Source: an uncultured Clostridia bacterium (GTDB taxonomy: Bacteria; Bacillota_A; Clostridia; TANB77; CAG-508). From it: DNA of 25,513 nt. Below the pieces are notes generated by a model. That model was given only the letters and a program-made list of their open reading frames with translations, did not search any database and had not been told where the DNA came from. The position numbers were made by a program, and so were the translations under genes. Below are positions 8,950 to 17,061 of this stretch, one piece after another. Position 1 is the first letter of the stretch. Each line of letters starts with the position of its first letter. The stretch is taken from NCBI GenBank assembly GCA_947629855.1, contig CANRFI010000012.1:1-25513 (forward strand). Reading direction: 5' to 3'.

Positions 8950-9053
8950 TTTTCTTTCCTCCTTTTTGTTATTTCTTCCACAGAGTTTCTTCATTTCTTG
9001 GGACCTATTAATATAGGCACTTCCTTTAAAACTCACTTCTGTGTGATTAATAC
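8950..9053 (-). promoter_or_regulatory. rpsB mRNA leader with stem-loop
   Basis: About 100 bases separate the predicted transcription start from the rpsB ATG. The leader contains a short hairpin CCTAT-ATTA-ATAGG (9004-9017) and purine-rich flanks. Autoregulation by S2 is common in other bacteria, so this may be an S2-binding leader, but I recognise no named motif. Confidence 0.4.
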
Positions 9054-9060
9054 GCTCCTT

Positions 9061-9089
9061 AGTATATCATATTTAAGTAATTATTTCAA
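9061..9089 (-). promoter_or_regulatory. Strong sigma-A promoter of rpsB-tsf
   Basis: A -35 TTGAAA (9084-9089), 17-base spacer and -10 TATACT (9061-9066) lie on the minus strand. This is the best vegetative promoter in the window, as expected for ribosomal protein genes. Confidence 0.75.
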
Positions 9090-9138
9090 GTATTTTTTAT
9101 AATTTTTTAAAGTGTTTTTTTATTTCCTAAAAAAGTAT

Positions 9139-10023
9139 CTATAGGGTTGCACCAATTATTCCTGCATCATTTCCTAAAACTGCTACTTCTATTATAAGGT
9201 CTTCTCTTTCAGGTTTAATTTTTTCTTTTAATCTTGATAATAATACATCTTGGAAATATACAAAGCTTCCACCAATTCCAATTACTTCAGGTTCAAATAT
9301 TCTTATTAAGTTCATTATTCCTAGATTTAAGTTTTCTATGTATTCTGATACTATATTTTCTATTATTTTATAATTCTCATTTTCTGGTTTGTTTTTTCGA
9401 ATCATATCTAATAATTGTTCTCCTCTTACACTTTCATCAAATCCTAAAGCTTGTCTTAGATTGTTTTTAAGAGCTTTCATAGAACAGTATCTTTCAAAAC
9501 ATCCTTTTCTTCCACAACTGCATTGTATTCCATTTTTTTCAATTACCATATGTCCTACTTCGTATCCAGGCCTTTTTCCTGCTTCTAATAGTTGGTTGTT
9601 ATAAAATACTGCTCCTCCTATTCCTGTTCCTAAAGTTAGAAATAGGCTTCTGTCGTAATTTTGTAAACAACCATATGTATGTTCTGCTATTGCTGCACAT
9701 TTTGCGTCATTTCTTATTTTTATTGGTAAATTAATTTTTCCTTGTAATTTTTCTATAATTGGATAATTGTTTATTCCAATATTTCCACTTTCTATCATTA
9801 CACCATTTTCTGCCCAACCAGGTATTGCTATTCCTACGCTGTCTATTTTGTATTGTTTCTTAAATTGATTAACTTGTTCAATAATTGTATTTTCTATTGA
9901 TTTCTTTATATTTTCTTTTTCTACACTTGTTAACCTTTTTTCTATTTTTTCTCTTATTTTTCCTTCTTCGTCTACTACCCCTATTGCTATATGACTTCCT
10001 CCTAAATCTATTCCTATTTGCAT
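9139..10023 (-). CDS. ROK-family sugar kinase (glucokinase-like)
   Basis: A 294-residue cytoplasmic kinase, probably acting on glucose or a related sugar with ATP. The N-terminal phosphate-binding loop reads IGIDLGGSHIAIGVVD. The middle carries GIAIPGW, the sugar-binding region RNDAKCAAIAEHTYG, and the second phosphate motif LTLGTGIGGAVF. The ROK zinc signature CSCGRKGCFERYCS follows, near residues 165-180. There is no N-terminal helix-turn-helix, so it is an enzyme, not a NagC-type repressor. Start ATG 10023 has GAGGTGA upstream, and the gene has its own promoter embedded in the preceding terminator. The exact sugar cannot be assigned. Confidence 0.9.
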   Translation of the reverse strand: MQIGIDLGGSHIAIGVVDEEGKIREKIEKRLTSVEKENIKKSIENTIIEQVNQFKKQYKIDSVGIAIPGWAENGVMIESGNIGINNYPIIEKLQGKINLPIKIRNDAKCAAIAEHTYGCLQNYDRSLFLTLGTGIGGAVFYNNQLLEAGKRPGYEVGHMVIEKNGIQCSCGRKGCFERYCSMKALKNNLRQALGFDESVRGEQLLDMIRKNKPENENYKIIENIVSEYIENLNLGIMNLIRIFEPEVIGIGGSFVYFQDVLLSRLKEKIKPEREDLIIEVAVLGNDAGIIGATL

Positions 10024-10046
10024 ATATTTTCACCTCTCTATTTTAT

Positions 10047-10076
10047 ATTTTAAACTTAAATTAGAAAAACTGTCAA
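10047..10076 (-). promoter_or_regulatory. Promoter of the ROK kinase gene
   Basis: A consensus -35 TTGACA (10071-10076) lies inside the downstream arm of the pilC terminator. An 18-base spacer leads to a -10 TAAAAT (10047-10052). Confidence 0.6.
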
Positions 10077-10107
10077 CCTAAATTTGTATTTATGGTCAAC
10101 AGCTTTT
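10065..10107 (-). terminator. Intrinsic terminator of the pilus operon
   Basis: On the minus strand AAAAGCTGTTGACC pairs with GGTTGACAGTTTTT (14 bp including three G-T wobbles) around a 15-base loop, followed by T-rich sequence. It lies 19 bases beyond the pilC stop. Confidence 0.8.
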
Positions 10108-10126
10108 ATTTTATAATGACAATATT

Positions 10127-11473
10127 TTATACTCCATATGCTGAGAATAAGAATCCTCCCATATAAACTTGGATACATGGTACTAATACTACTAATACGA
10201 AGAAGATTAATACTGCTCCTACTATAGCATATACTACTTGTGGTAATGCTTTCATAATTTTTGTCATAATGTTGTCTATATCAATTTCCATATATTCTAC
10301 CAATTTTCCCATCATTTCTGTTAAGTCTGTCTGCATACCTATTTTTAACATTTCTGTAATCATTGGTCTTGCTAATCCTGATTTTTCAAATGGCTCAATC
10401 CAAGAAGAACCTATTAATATGTTATTTATAGAGGTTTCTATAATAGATAGCATAACATAGTTTTTAATTACGTTTTTACTTACTTCGATTGAGTCTTGTA
10501 TTCTCATACCATTTTGTAAATTTAATAACATTGCCTTCATTAGTCTTGAAAAGTCTAGTGCAAATATTAATTCACCAAATATAGGCATCTTATATTTAAA
10601 GTAGTGGAAATTATATTTTCCTTTTGGTGTGTTAATGTAAAATAATATTGCGGCAACAACAACTACTATTAAAAATACTGGTATATACCAATACAGAATT
10701 ACCTTATCTACAAAATCTGCAAACCATAAAGTTATAGCTGGTAGTTCTTCTTCTGTTCCTAGTTCATCAAATACACCTTGAATAGCTGGAATTGCAACTA
10801 ATGTACCTACTACTAACATTACTAATAGTAATGCAAATTGTGCTATGTTAGGAATTAATATTGATCTTAATTTTTTATTTAAGGCTTCTGTTTCATCCAA
10901 ATATTTTACCGCTTGTTCTAGTGATGTTGTAAGTGAACCGGATAGTTCCCCTACTTTTATCATATTAATATATATGTATGGGAATACATTTGAGTAATAC
11001 TCCATTGTTGTATACATATTTTCTCCAGCTTCTACACCTGCTAAAATATCCTCCAAAATACCTCTAAAAGATAAGTTTTCAGTACTTTCTATAATTGTAT
11101 TAAGTGCGTGTATATTGTTGAAATTGGCCTTTTTTAATAAATAAAAGTTTTGAGTAAATATTACTAAATCTCTTGGTGTTATTTTTTCCGTTTTAGCAAA
11201 ATATAAATTAACTTTTTCTTTTACACTAAGTGTTTTCTTCTTGCTTCCGATTTGAGTAGTATTTACATTTTTCATTATTTCTTGTATGTCAGTAACATTT
11301 CTTTTTTGCTTTTTTGGTGTTTTGTTTGAACGATAAGAAACTTGCTCGATTGATATTGGTACTAAATTACTATTTTTTAATGACTTTACCAAGTTCAATC
11401 TACTAGAAGATTCTACTTTGTTCCTTACAATTACGCCCGATTTTGTTACTGCCCTATAAGTATATACAGGCAT
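10127..11473 (-). CDS. pilC: Type IV pilus inner-membrane platform protein PilC (GspF family)
   Basis: The 448-residue polytopic platform couples the PilB/PilT motors to pilin insertion and extraction. It begins MPVYTYRAVTKSGV, typical of the family. Two T2SSF helical domains follow (about residues 105-230 and 310-440), each ending in a hydrophobic helix, with another membrane helix near 255-280. A Lys-rich linker near residues 70-95 replaces part of the usual N-terminal region. Start ATG 11473 has AGGAGG upstream and lies 17 bases after pilT. It is the last gene of the pilus locus before a strong terminator. Confidence 0.93.
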   Translation of the reverse strand: MPVYTYRAVTKSGVIVRNKVESSSRLNLVKSLKNSNLVPISIEQVSYRSNKTPKKQKRNVTDIQEIMKNVNTTQIGSKKKTLSVKEKVNLYFAKTEKITPRDLVIFTQNFYLLKKANFNNIHALNTIIESTENLSFRGILEDILAGVEAGENMYTTMEYYSNVFPYIYINMIKVGELSGSLTTSLEQAVKYLDETEALNKKLRSILIPNIAQFALLLVMLVVGTLVAIPAIQGVFDELGTEEELPAITLWFADFVDKVILYWYIPVFLIVVVVAAILFYINTPKGKYNFHYFKYKMPIFGELIFALDFSRLMKAMLLNLQNGMRIQDSIEVSKNVIKNYVMLSIIETSINNILIGSSWIEPFEKSGLARPMITEMLKIGMQTDLTEMMGKLVEYMEIDIDNIMTKIMKALPQVVYAIVGAVLIFFVLVVLVPCIQVYMGGFLFSAYGV

Positions 11474-11490
11474 TTATTTGACCTCCTATT

Positions 11491-12591
11491 TTATTTTTTA
11501 TCACGTTTGATTTTTAATTGCATAATAGTTCTGTTCAATATTTCTAAGTTTTTCTCTTCAATCTGAGCTTTTGCTTGTTCTAATGTTATTTTATTATCTA
11601 CGAAAAGTTCTGCTAAAGAATTAATTAATCCTATACTTCCTTTTTCTGAGTTACTTTGTATTGCGTCTTCAATTTCTGATACGCTTAATTTCTCTTTACG
11701 AATAATACCTGCTACAATGTTGTCAACTACCATTACTTCTGGTACTAATACTAATTTTCCATTTGTTCCTTGTAATAATCTTTGTGAAATAACAAGTTTT
11801 AATAATGATGATAATAAGTATTTAATACTTGCTTGATCTCTTACTTCATAGAAGTTTATCATTCTATCTATTGTTTCTGCACAAGATTTTGTATGTAATG
11901 TTCCAATTACTAAGTGTCCTGATTCTGCCATTTCAATAGCTGCTTCCATTGTTACTTTATCACGAATCTCTCCTATTACTAAGATATCGCAATCTTCTCT
12001 TAGTGAGTTTTTAACACCATCACTAAATGTTAAACTATCTCTACCTTTTCCAATTTCTTTTTGAACAATTAAAGATTTTTTAGAATGATGTCTATATTCT
12101 ACTGGGTTTTCTAGAGTTAATATCTTTTTATTTTGGTTCTCATTAATATGATTTATTAATGCGTTTAATGTTGTACTTTTACCAGAGTTTGTTTTACCAG
12201 TAACTAAAATTAATCCTTGTGGCTGATATGTCATTCTTCTTACAATGTCTGGAACTCCTAAAGATTCGTATGGTGGTAAGTCATTTTTTATTAATCTTAA
12301 AGTACATAATGGAATGTCATCTGCTAAAGAAATGTTTACCCTTAAACGTATATTTTTATATTCATATGATGTATCTAGCTTTCTAGTAGTGTTAAATACT
12401 TCGTCTTTATCAACATTTCCTTTTACTAGATAATCATATATTTCATACATATCATCTACTGTTAATATTTTGCTATCTGGAACTGGTATCAAATTTCTTG
12501 CAACTCTAAGCATTGGTTTATTTTCACAAATCAAATGTACATCTGATGCATCTAGTTCAATTGCTTTATCTAATATTTTATCAACGTTCAT
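11491..12591 (-). CDS. pilT: PilT-type retraction ATPase
   Basis: A 366-residue hexameric ATPase of the secretion-ATPase superfamily that depolymerises the pilus and powers twitching-type retraction. Walker A GKTNSGKST lies near residue 132, the acidic box includes TLENPVEYRH, Walker B is ILVIGEIRD and the His box GHLVIGTLHT. The Walker A has TNSGKS where most relatives have TGSGKS. The N-terminal PAS-like domain begins DKAIELDASDVHL. PilT lacks the MshEN domain and zinc tetra-Cys of PilB, which separates the two. ATG 12591 has AGGAGG upstream; pilC follows within 20 bases. Confidence 0.93.
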   Translation of the reverse strand: MNVDKILDKAIELDASDVHLICENKPMLRVARNLIPVPDSKILTVDDMYEIYDYLVKGNVDKDEVFNTTRKLDTSYEYKNIRLRVNISLADDIPLCTLRLIKNDLPPYESLGVPDIVRRMTYQPQGLILVTGKTNSGKSTTLNALINHINENQNKKILTLENPVEYRHHSKKSLIVQKEIGKGRDSLTFSDGVKNSLREDCDILVIGEIRDKVTMEAAIEMAESGHLVIGTLHTKSCAETIDRMINFYEVRDQASIKYLLSSLLKLVISQRLLQGTNGKLVLVPEVMVVDNIVAGIIRKEKLSVSEIEDAIQSNSEKGSIGLINSLAELFVDNKITLEQAKAQIEEKNLEILNRTIMQLKIKRDKK

Positions 12592-12612
12592 AATTTCCTC
12601 CTTTGTATTTAT

Positions 12613-14250
12613 TTAAAATACTAATAATTTTCTATTTAATTCCTCTAATGTTGTATATCCGTCTATTACTTTCCTGATACCATCTACTATTAATGGTTTA
12701 TAATTTTGCTCTAATGCTTTTTTTCTTATTTCTATACTAGATTTTCCTGTCATAATTTCTTCTTTTATTTCATCTGTTACATTTAATATTTCGAAAATTC
12801 CAATTCTTTCATAATATCCTGTATTATTACAATATTTACATCCTGATGCTTCATATGTTGTACCACTAGTGTCAAAATCAACATTATATTTTTTTCCGAT
12901 TGCTTCTATAATTTTCTTTTCTTTTTCGTTAAACTTTCTTTCTACCTTACATTTTGGACATACTCTTCTTACTAATCTTTGTGAAATAGCTGTTGCTAAT
13001 GTACTTGATATGTCATAATCAGAAAGTCCCATTTTTCTTAATCTAGTTATTACCTCTACACTATCAATTGTATGAATTGTAGATAATACATAGTGTCCTG
13101 TTTGTCCAGCTTGTATTGCAATTTCTCCTGTTTCTGTATCTCTTATTTCTCCTACTAGAATAATGTCTGGATCTTGTCTTAATACTGTTCTTAAAGAACC
13201 TGAGAAAGAAGATTTATTATCAATCTCAATTTGGTTTAATCCTTTTATTCTTATTTCTACGGGATCTTCAATTGTTGTAATATTAATTTCTGGTTTATTT
13301 AAGTAATCCATAAAGCTATAAAGTGTTGTTGTTTTACCTTCTCCTGTTGGAGCTGCAATTATTGTTATACTATTTCTTTTATTTATACTTTTATTTAATT
13401 CTTGTTCTGTTCCTGGAAATCCTAGGTCAAATATATTTTTAATGTTTTCATTCTTTTTCAATAGTCTTAAAACAAATTTTTCTCCATATACATTTGGTTG
13501 AGAAGATACACGGATATTGTAATCTTCATATAGCAAAATTCTACCATCTTGTGATTCTTGTTTTTCTTGATGCATATTTGAAATTGCTTTTAGCCTTCCA
13601 ATAATTTGTTGTTGTTTTTCTTTTTTTATTCTTGCTGCTGTGAATAATTCACCATCAATTCTATACCTTATTCTAACTTCTTCTGCCATTGGTTCAATAT
13701 GAATATCACTTGCTCTTCTTTTCATTCCTGTTTTTATAATACTATCAACTAAACCAATAATTGTGTCAGTACGGTCTGTTGTATCTTCGAAGTTAGTTGT
13801 TACTTCTCCCTCCATTGATTTTAATATTCTATCTATGTCACTTTCGAAGGTAATATAACTATCCATTACTAAGCCTTTATTTAGTAATAATAATCTTATA
13901 GTATTTATATTACTATTATTTACAGTATTTGCAAAACATACTTTTATTTTTCCATTTGAAACTTCAAATGGAATAACTTTGTTCTTTTTAGCTACATCTA
14001 AAGAAAAATAATCTGTTAATTTTACTTTAATAGTATTTGAATTTAATACTATTCCTTTTTCGCCTAAAATCTCTCCTATTGCTTCAATTAAGATATTTGG
14101 ATCACAAGCATTCAATATGTATAAAATATCTCCTATTTTCCTACTAGGATGTTCCTTTTGATATTGTAATGCATTTTCAATATCTTTTTCTTTTACTACT
14201 CCCCTCTTTACAAGTTCTACACCTAATGGTTGTCTTTTTCTTGCATCCAT
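12613..14250 (-). CDS. pilB: PilB-type pilus extension ATPase (GspE family)
   Basis: The motor for pilin polymerisation, 545 residues. An N-terminal MshEN-like domain (residues about 10-145; LVKRGVVKEKDIENALQYQ) may bind a nucleotide second messenger in relatives. It is followed by the catalytic core with ASDIHIEP, Walker A PTGEGKTTT near 301-309, Walker B DIILVGEIRD near 357 and His box GHYVLSTIHT. Zinc-binding cysteines are visible as CPKC and CKYC (about residues 431 and 469). ATG 14250 has AAGGGA upstream. It is separated from the minor pilin gene by 87 AT-rich bases that hold a TATAAT-like box but no convincing -35. Confidence 0.95.
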   Translation of the reverse strand: MDARKRQPLGVELVKRGVVKEKDIENALQYQKEHPSRKIGDILYILNACDPNILIEAIGEILGEKGIVLNSNTIKVKLTDYFSLDVAKKNKVIPFEVSNGKIKVCFANTVNNSNINTIRLLLLNKGLVMDSYITFESDIDRILKSMEGEVTTNFEDTTDRTDTIIGLVDSIIKTGMKRRASDIHIEPMAEEVRIRYRIDGELFTAARIKKEKQQQIIGRLKAISNMHQEKQESQDGRILLYEDYNIRVSSQPNVYGEKFVLRLLKKNENIKNIFDLGFPGTEQELNKSINKRNSITIIAAPTGEGKTTTLYSFMDYLNKPEINITTIEDPVEIRIKGLNQIEIDNKSSFSGSLRTVLRQDPDIILVGEIRDTETGEIAIQAGQTGHYVLSTIHTIDSVEVITRLRKMGLSDYDISSTLATAISQRLVRRVCPKCKVERKFNEKEKKIIEAIGKKYNVDFDTSGTTYEASGCKYCNNTGYYERIGIFEILNVTDEIKEEIMTGKSSIEIRKKALEQNYKPLIVDGIRKVIDGYTTLEELNRKLLVF

Positions 14251-14337
14251 AATTTTTCCCTTCTTTCGTGTTATTCTATTTTATTATACTATAATTTTTA
14301 TCGTTTTTGTTGCTTTTTTGCAAATTACATAAATTTA

Positions 14338-14760
14338 CTAATTTTCAAGTGTATATTCTATAGTTCTTAGGTCAAGTCCGTTTATTTTTATTTGAACAAT
14401 AACTACATATTTTGCGTTTTTAATGGTATAATCAAATGTGCAATTTTCTACTTCTTTACATATTTTTACTTTGTCTTTATAAATTGCATTATTTTCTTGT
14501 ATAAATGTATATTGTATTCCATTATCAAATACAATATAATTATTTTTACATTCCATTATTTTTATATTGCTATGATTCACTTCTTGTGAAAAAAAGCTAT
14601 CAAATTTAGTATATTCTGAGTATAAGTCTATGTTTTTTGTGTTATCATCCACATTTGTATAAAAATAAGAACTAAGAACAGTTATGACAGAAACAGCTAT
14701 TGTCATACCAATAATATATATAGTTAATGAAATTAAAGTAATACCCTTTTGTGACTTCAT
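14338..14760 (-). CDS. Minor prepilin-like protein
   Basis: A 140-residue protein with a class III leader, KSQKGITLISLTIYIIGM, predicted to be cleaved after Gly6, followed by one hydrophobic helix. Mature residue 5 is Ser, not Glu. The rest is a small polar domain ending in a beta-rich segment (VVIVQIKINGLDLRTIEYTL). The size and position after another minor pilin recall PilW/ComGF-type proteins, but there is no diagnostic motif. The start is ATG 14760 with AAAGGAGA upstream, two bases after the preceding stop, so the pair is translationally coupled. Two cysteines occur in the C-terminal domain. Confidence 0.75.
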   Translation of the reverse strand: MKSQKGITLISLTIYIIGMTIAVSVITVLSSYFYTNVDDNTKNIDLYSEYTKFDSFFSQEVNHSNIKIMECKNNYIVFDNGIQYTFIQENNAIYKDKVKICKEVENCTFDYTIKNAKYVVIVQIKINGLDLRTIEYTLEN

Positions 14761-14762
14761 TT

Positions 14763-15164
14763 TTAATTCTCCTTTGATATAACAGTAGAAATTTCTATTG
14801 TTCGAATTTCTTTTTTGAATTTATATTTAACTTGCACTGTAACTTTTTTAACAATATTAGGAATTTTTTCTGGATTAATATCATGATAGTCTTGTACTAT
14901 TATTTCTCTTGTAAAGCCTGTTTCTATTTCTTGTGGGTTTCTATATTCAGTATCTTCTGTTTCTAAATCTTGTAATGTTTTGTTTTTCATTTTTTCAATT
15001 TCTTGTACTGCTATATTAGTCGCTTTAGATTTTAATTCTATTTCTTGAGCATAGCTGTTATGAGTATATAATAATATTGCTATTAATGATATAAAAATAA
15101 ATATAACAATTACTGCTATCGCAATATCAACTACTGTAAAACCATTTTCACTCTTAAAATTCAT
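14763..15164 (-). CDS. Minor prepilin-like protein (PilV/GspI-like)
   Basis: A 133-residue protein whose leader reads FKSENGFTVVDIAIAVIVIF; cleavage is predicted after Gly8, with mature position 5 an Asp. A single hydrophobic helix is followed by a soluble domain with QEIEKMKNKTLQDLE, a pattern seen in PilV/GspI minor pilins that prime pilus assembly. The start is ATG 15164 with AAGGAG upstream. It lies between the prepilin peptidase and the second minor pilin. Confidence 0.75.
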   Translation of the reverse strand: MNFKSENGFTVVDIAIAVIVIFIFISLIAILLYTHNSYAQEIELKSKATNIAVQEIEKMKNKTLQDLETEDTEYRNPQEIETGFTREIIVQDYHDINPEKIPNIVKKVTVQVKYKFKKEIRTIEISTVISKEN

Positions 15165-15179
15165 ATTGATTTACTCCTT

Positions 15180-16007
15180 TTATTGAATGTAGTTTATAAG
15201 GAATAATACAAATAATAAAACTATTATGTTTGCAACTCCTAGATAAAATCCTATACTTATTCTTTTTATTATTTTCTTATCATTTGCCTCTTCTTGCTTA
15301 ATTTTTCTTCTTTTTCCAAGCTTAAGTTTATGGATTAATGTATAAAATGCTATTCCTAGAAGAGTGGCTATAATGGCGTTTCCTGTAATGTATTCTCCTG
15401 TATAAGTTACCATAGTTATAATCATTAATAATATTCCTGCTAAATAACTGTTTTTTGCATACCATCTTAAAGTTATTGTGTCAAAAATTAAAACAAGTAT
15501 GTATAGAATTAAATATATACCATATCTATATATATTAGTTTGTCCTACTATGCATAGATATATTATATACATAATAGATATTACAATACCATAAACAGAT
15601 ACATATTTGTTTATTTTTCTGTTTTCTTTATCTATTCCTATAACTAACATAAGAAATGTTATATACAATACAAAAAATGAATATTGAATAATTTCTTTTA
15701 ATGTTAAAGTTTCTATTGTAAGTCTCATAACAAATGCTATGGTTATGAACAAAATTCCAGAAGTTATTTCTAGAATAAAATATCTTGGTCTTATTTTTTC
15801 TTTACAATATCTACATTTTCCTCCTAAAAATACATAACTGAAAACTGGAATCAAGTCTAAAAATCCTAACTTGTGTTTACAATTAGGACAGTAAGAATGC
15901 GTATGTGTAATATCTTGCTTTTTTGGAATTCTATAAACTGCTAATGTATAAAAGCTACCAAATAAGGTTCCTATTATAAATAATACTATATAAAAAACTA
16001 TGTTCAT
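15180..16007 (-). CDS. pilD: Prepilin peptidase / N-methyltransferase (PilD family)
   Basis: This membrane aspartic protease cleaves the prepilin leaders encoded on either side. The N-terminal cytoplasmic loop has the tetra-Cys zinc motif (Cys40, Cys43, Cys65, Cys68) within SYCPNCKHKL, DLIPVFSYV and GKCRYCKEKIRPRY. The first catalytic Asp is probably Asp126 in IGIDKENRKI. The usual second motif GxGD is not recognisable. I chose ATG 16007 (MNIVFYIV), with AAGGAAG upstream, over the longer frame from 16049, which runs into a hairpin. The product is 275 residues with several membrane helices and a Lys-rich stretch before the last helix. Confidence 0.88.
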   Translation of the reverse strand: MNIVFYIVLFIIGTLFGSFYTLAVYRIPKKQDITHTHSYCPNCKHKLGFLDLIPVFSYVFLGGKCRYCKEKIRPRYFILEITSGILFITIAFVMRLTIETLTLKEIIQYSFFVLYITFLMLVIGIDKENRKINKYVSVYGIVISIMYIIYLCIVGQTNIYRYGIYLILYILVLIFDTITLRWYAKNSYLAGILLMIITMVTYTGEYITGNAIIATLLGIAFYTLIHKLKLGKRRKIKQEEANDKKIIKRISIGFYLGVANIIVLLFVLFLINYIQ

Positions 16008-16037
16008 TTTTCTTCCTTTGGCTATTTTTTTAAATTT

Positions 16038-16066
16038 AGCCATACACACTTAGTGTGCGTATGGCT
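16038..16066 (-). other. Hairpin between pilA and pilD
   Basis: AGCCATAC plus CAC pairs with GTG plus GTATGGCT around a TAA loop, with a small bulge. There is no T run on the minus strand, so it is unlikely to terminate fully. A hairpin after an abundant pilin message may stabilise the 3' end or limit read-through into pilD. Confidence 0.55.
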
Positions 16067-16098
16067 GTAATTTTAATTGAGTATAAATTTACTTTATA

Positions 16099-16512
16099 TT
16101 ATTCTGATTTAGCAACTTTACCGGTTGATGCATTAACTGTAAAAGTTGCAAAATCTGATTTTCCATCATTTGCTGTTACTGTTAATGTTTCACCACTACC
16201 ACTAACTGTTAGTTTATATTTTGTGCTTATTTTATCAAGTGCTGCTTTTAATGTAGTATCTGTAATTGAATTTTTAGTAGTTTCTGTCGCATTATAAACT
16301 AATTTTCCATTTGCATTTACAAGTATTTCATTTACTGCTAATTTAATTGTTTCCTCTGTGTCAGATAATTTAGTATCATCTCCAGCTTGAACTGCCTTTG
16401 ATAAAATTCCATTTTCACCTGTAAGCATAGCAATTGAAACTCCAGCTAAAATTAATAATACGATGATTGTTATTACTAACGCAATTAAAGTAATACCTTT
16501 TTGATCTTTCAT
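16099..16512 (-). CDS. pilA: Type IV major pilin candidate
   Basis: A 137-residue prepilin. The leader KDQKGITLIALVITIIVLLI is cut after Gly6, giving a mature N-terminal helix whose position 5 is Ala rather than Glu. The helix is followed by MLTGENGILSKAVQAGDDTKL and a small beta-rich globular domain (TVSGSGETLTVTAND) without cysteines. Two adjacent ATGs occur at 16515 and 16512. The second is preferred because AGGAGG then sits 7 bases away. A strong ribosome-binding site, compact size and the hairpin behind it suggest high expression, so I take it as the major subunit. Confidence 0.85.
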   Translation of the reverse strand: MKDQKGITLIALVITIIVLLILAGVSIAMLTGENGILSKAVQAGDDTKLSDTEETIKLAVNEILVNANGKLVYNATETTKNSITDTTLKAALDKISTKYKLTVSGSGETLTVTANDGKSDFATFTVNASTGKVAKSE

Positions 16513-16592
16513 CATATTCCCTCCTTTTTTCTTTTGATTTTTTATATTTTGATTTATATTGAATCTATATCAATATAACGTTAATAACATAA

Positions 16593-17039
16593 TTATTTTG
16601 TAGGTTTATCTGGATGTAAATTTTCTCCAGTATAATTATTGTTTGTTCCAGAATTATTATTACCAGTATTGCTGTTATTATTTGAGTTACTATTTCCTGT
16701 ACTTTGTTCTCCAGTTGCTGAATTTGCTGTTCCAACATTTTGTCCTGATACTTCATAAGTAGAAAATGGATTAGTTTTTCCTGGTCTATAGTTCTGCACT
16801 CTTTTATAATTGTTTAAATCATTAGAATCAATTTTGTATGTCATAATAATTTCATCTTCATTAACACCTTCTGTTGCTTGTAATTCTTCTTTCACATCTT
16901 CAGGTGTCGTATAAGATACTGGATTTGGTATCGTTTTTGTCATTGGAACATATCCATATAGTAATATTCCAAGTAACAATATGATAGCCAAAACTAACAA
17001 CAATACAATTATTAATTCTTTTATTAAATTTTTAGTCAT
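16593..17039 (-). CDS. Membrane-anchored protein in the PilP position
   Basis: A 148-residue protein. A short cytoplasmic stretch is followed by one long membrane helix (residues about 9-30, IVLLLVLAIILLLGILLYGY), a polar segment (residues 35-95) and a low-complexity Asn/Ser/Thr/Gly tail from about residue 100. It lacks the lipobox expected of a Gram-negative PilP lipoprotein. Its place right after the pilO-like gene makes a role in the pilus alignment complex likely, but sequence alone does not prove it. ATG 17039 has AAAGGAG upstream. Confidence 0.7.
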   Translation of the reverse strand: MTKNLIKELIIVLLLVLAIILLLGILLYGYVPMTKTIPNPVSYTTPEDVKEELQATEGVNEDEIIMTYKIDSNDLNNYKRVQNYRPGKTNPFSTYEVSGQNVGTANSATGEQSTGNSNSNNNSNTGNNNSGTNNNYTGENLHPDKPTK

Positions 17040-17061
17040 CTTTCTACTCCTTTACTTTTAC

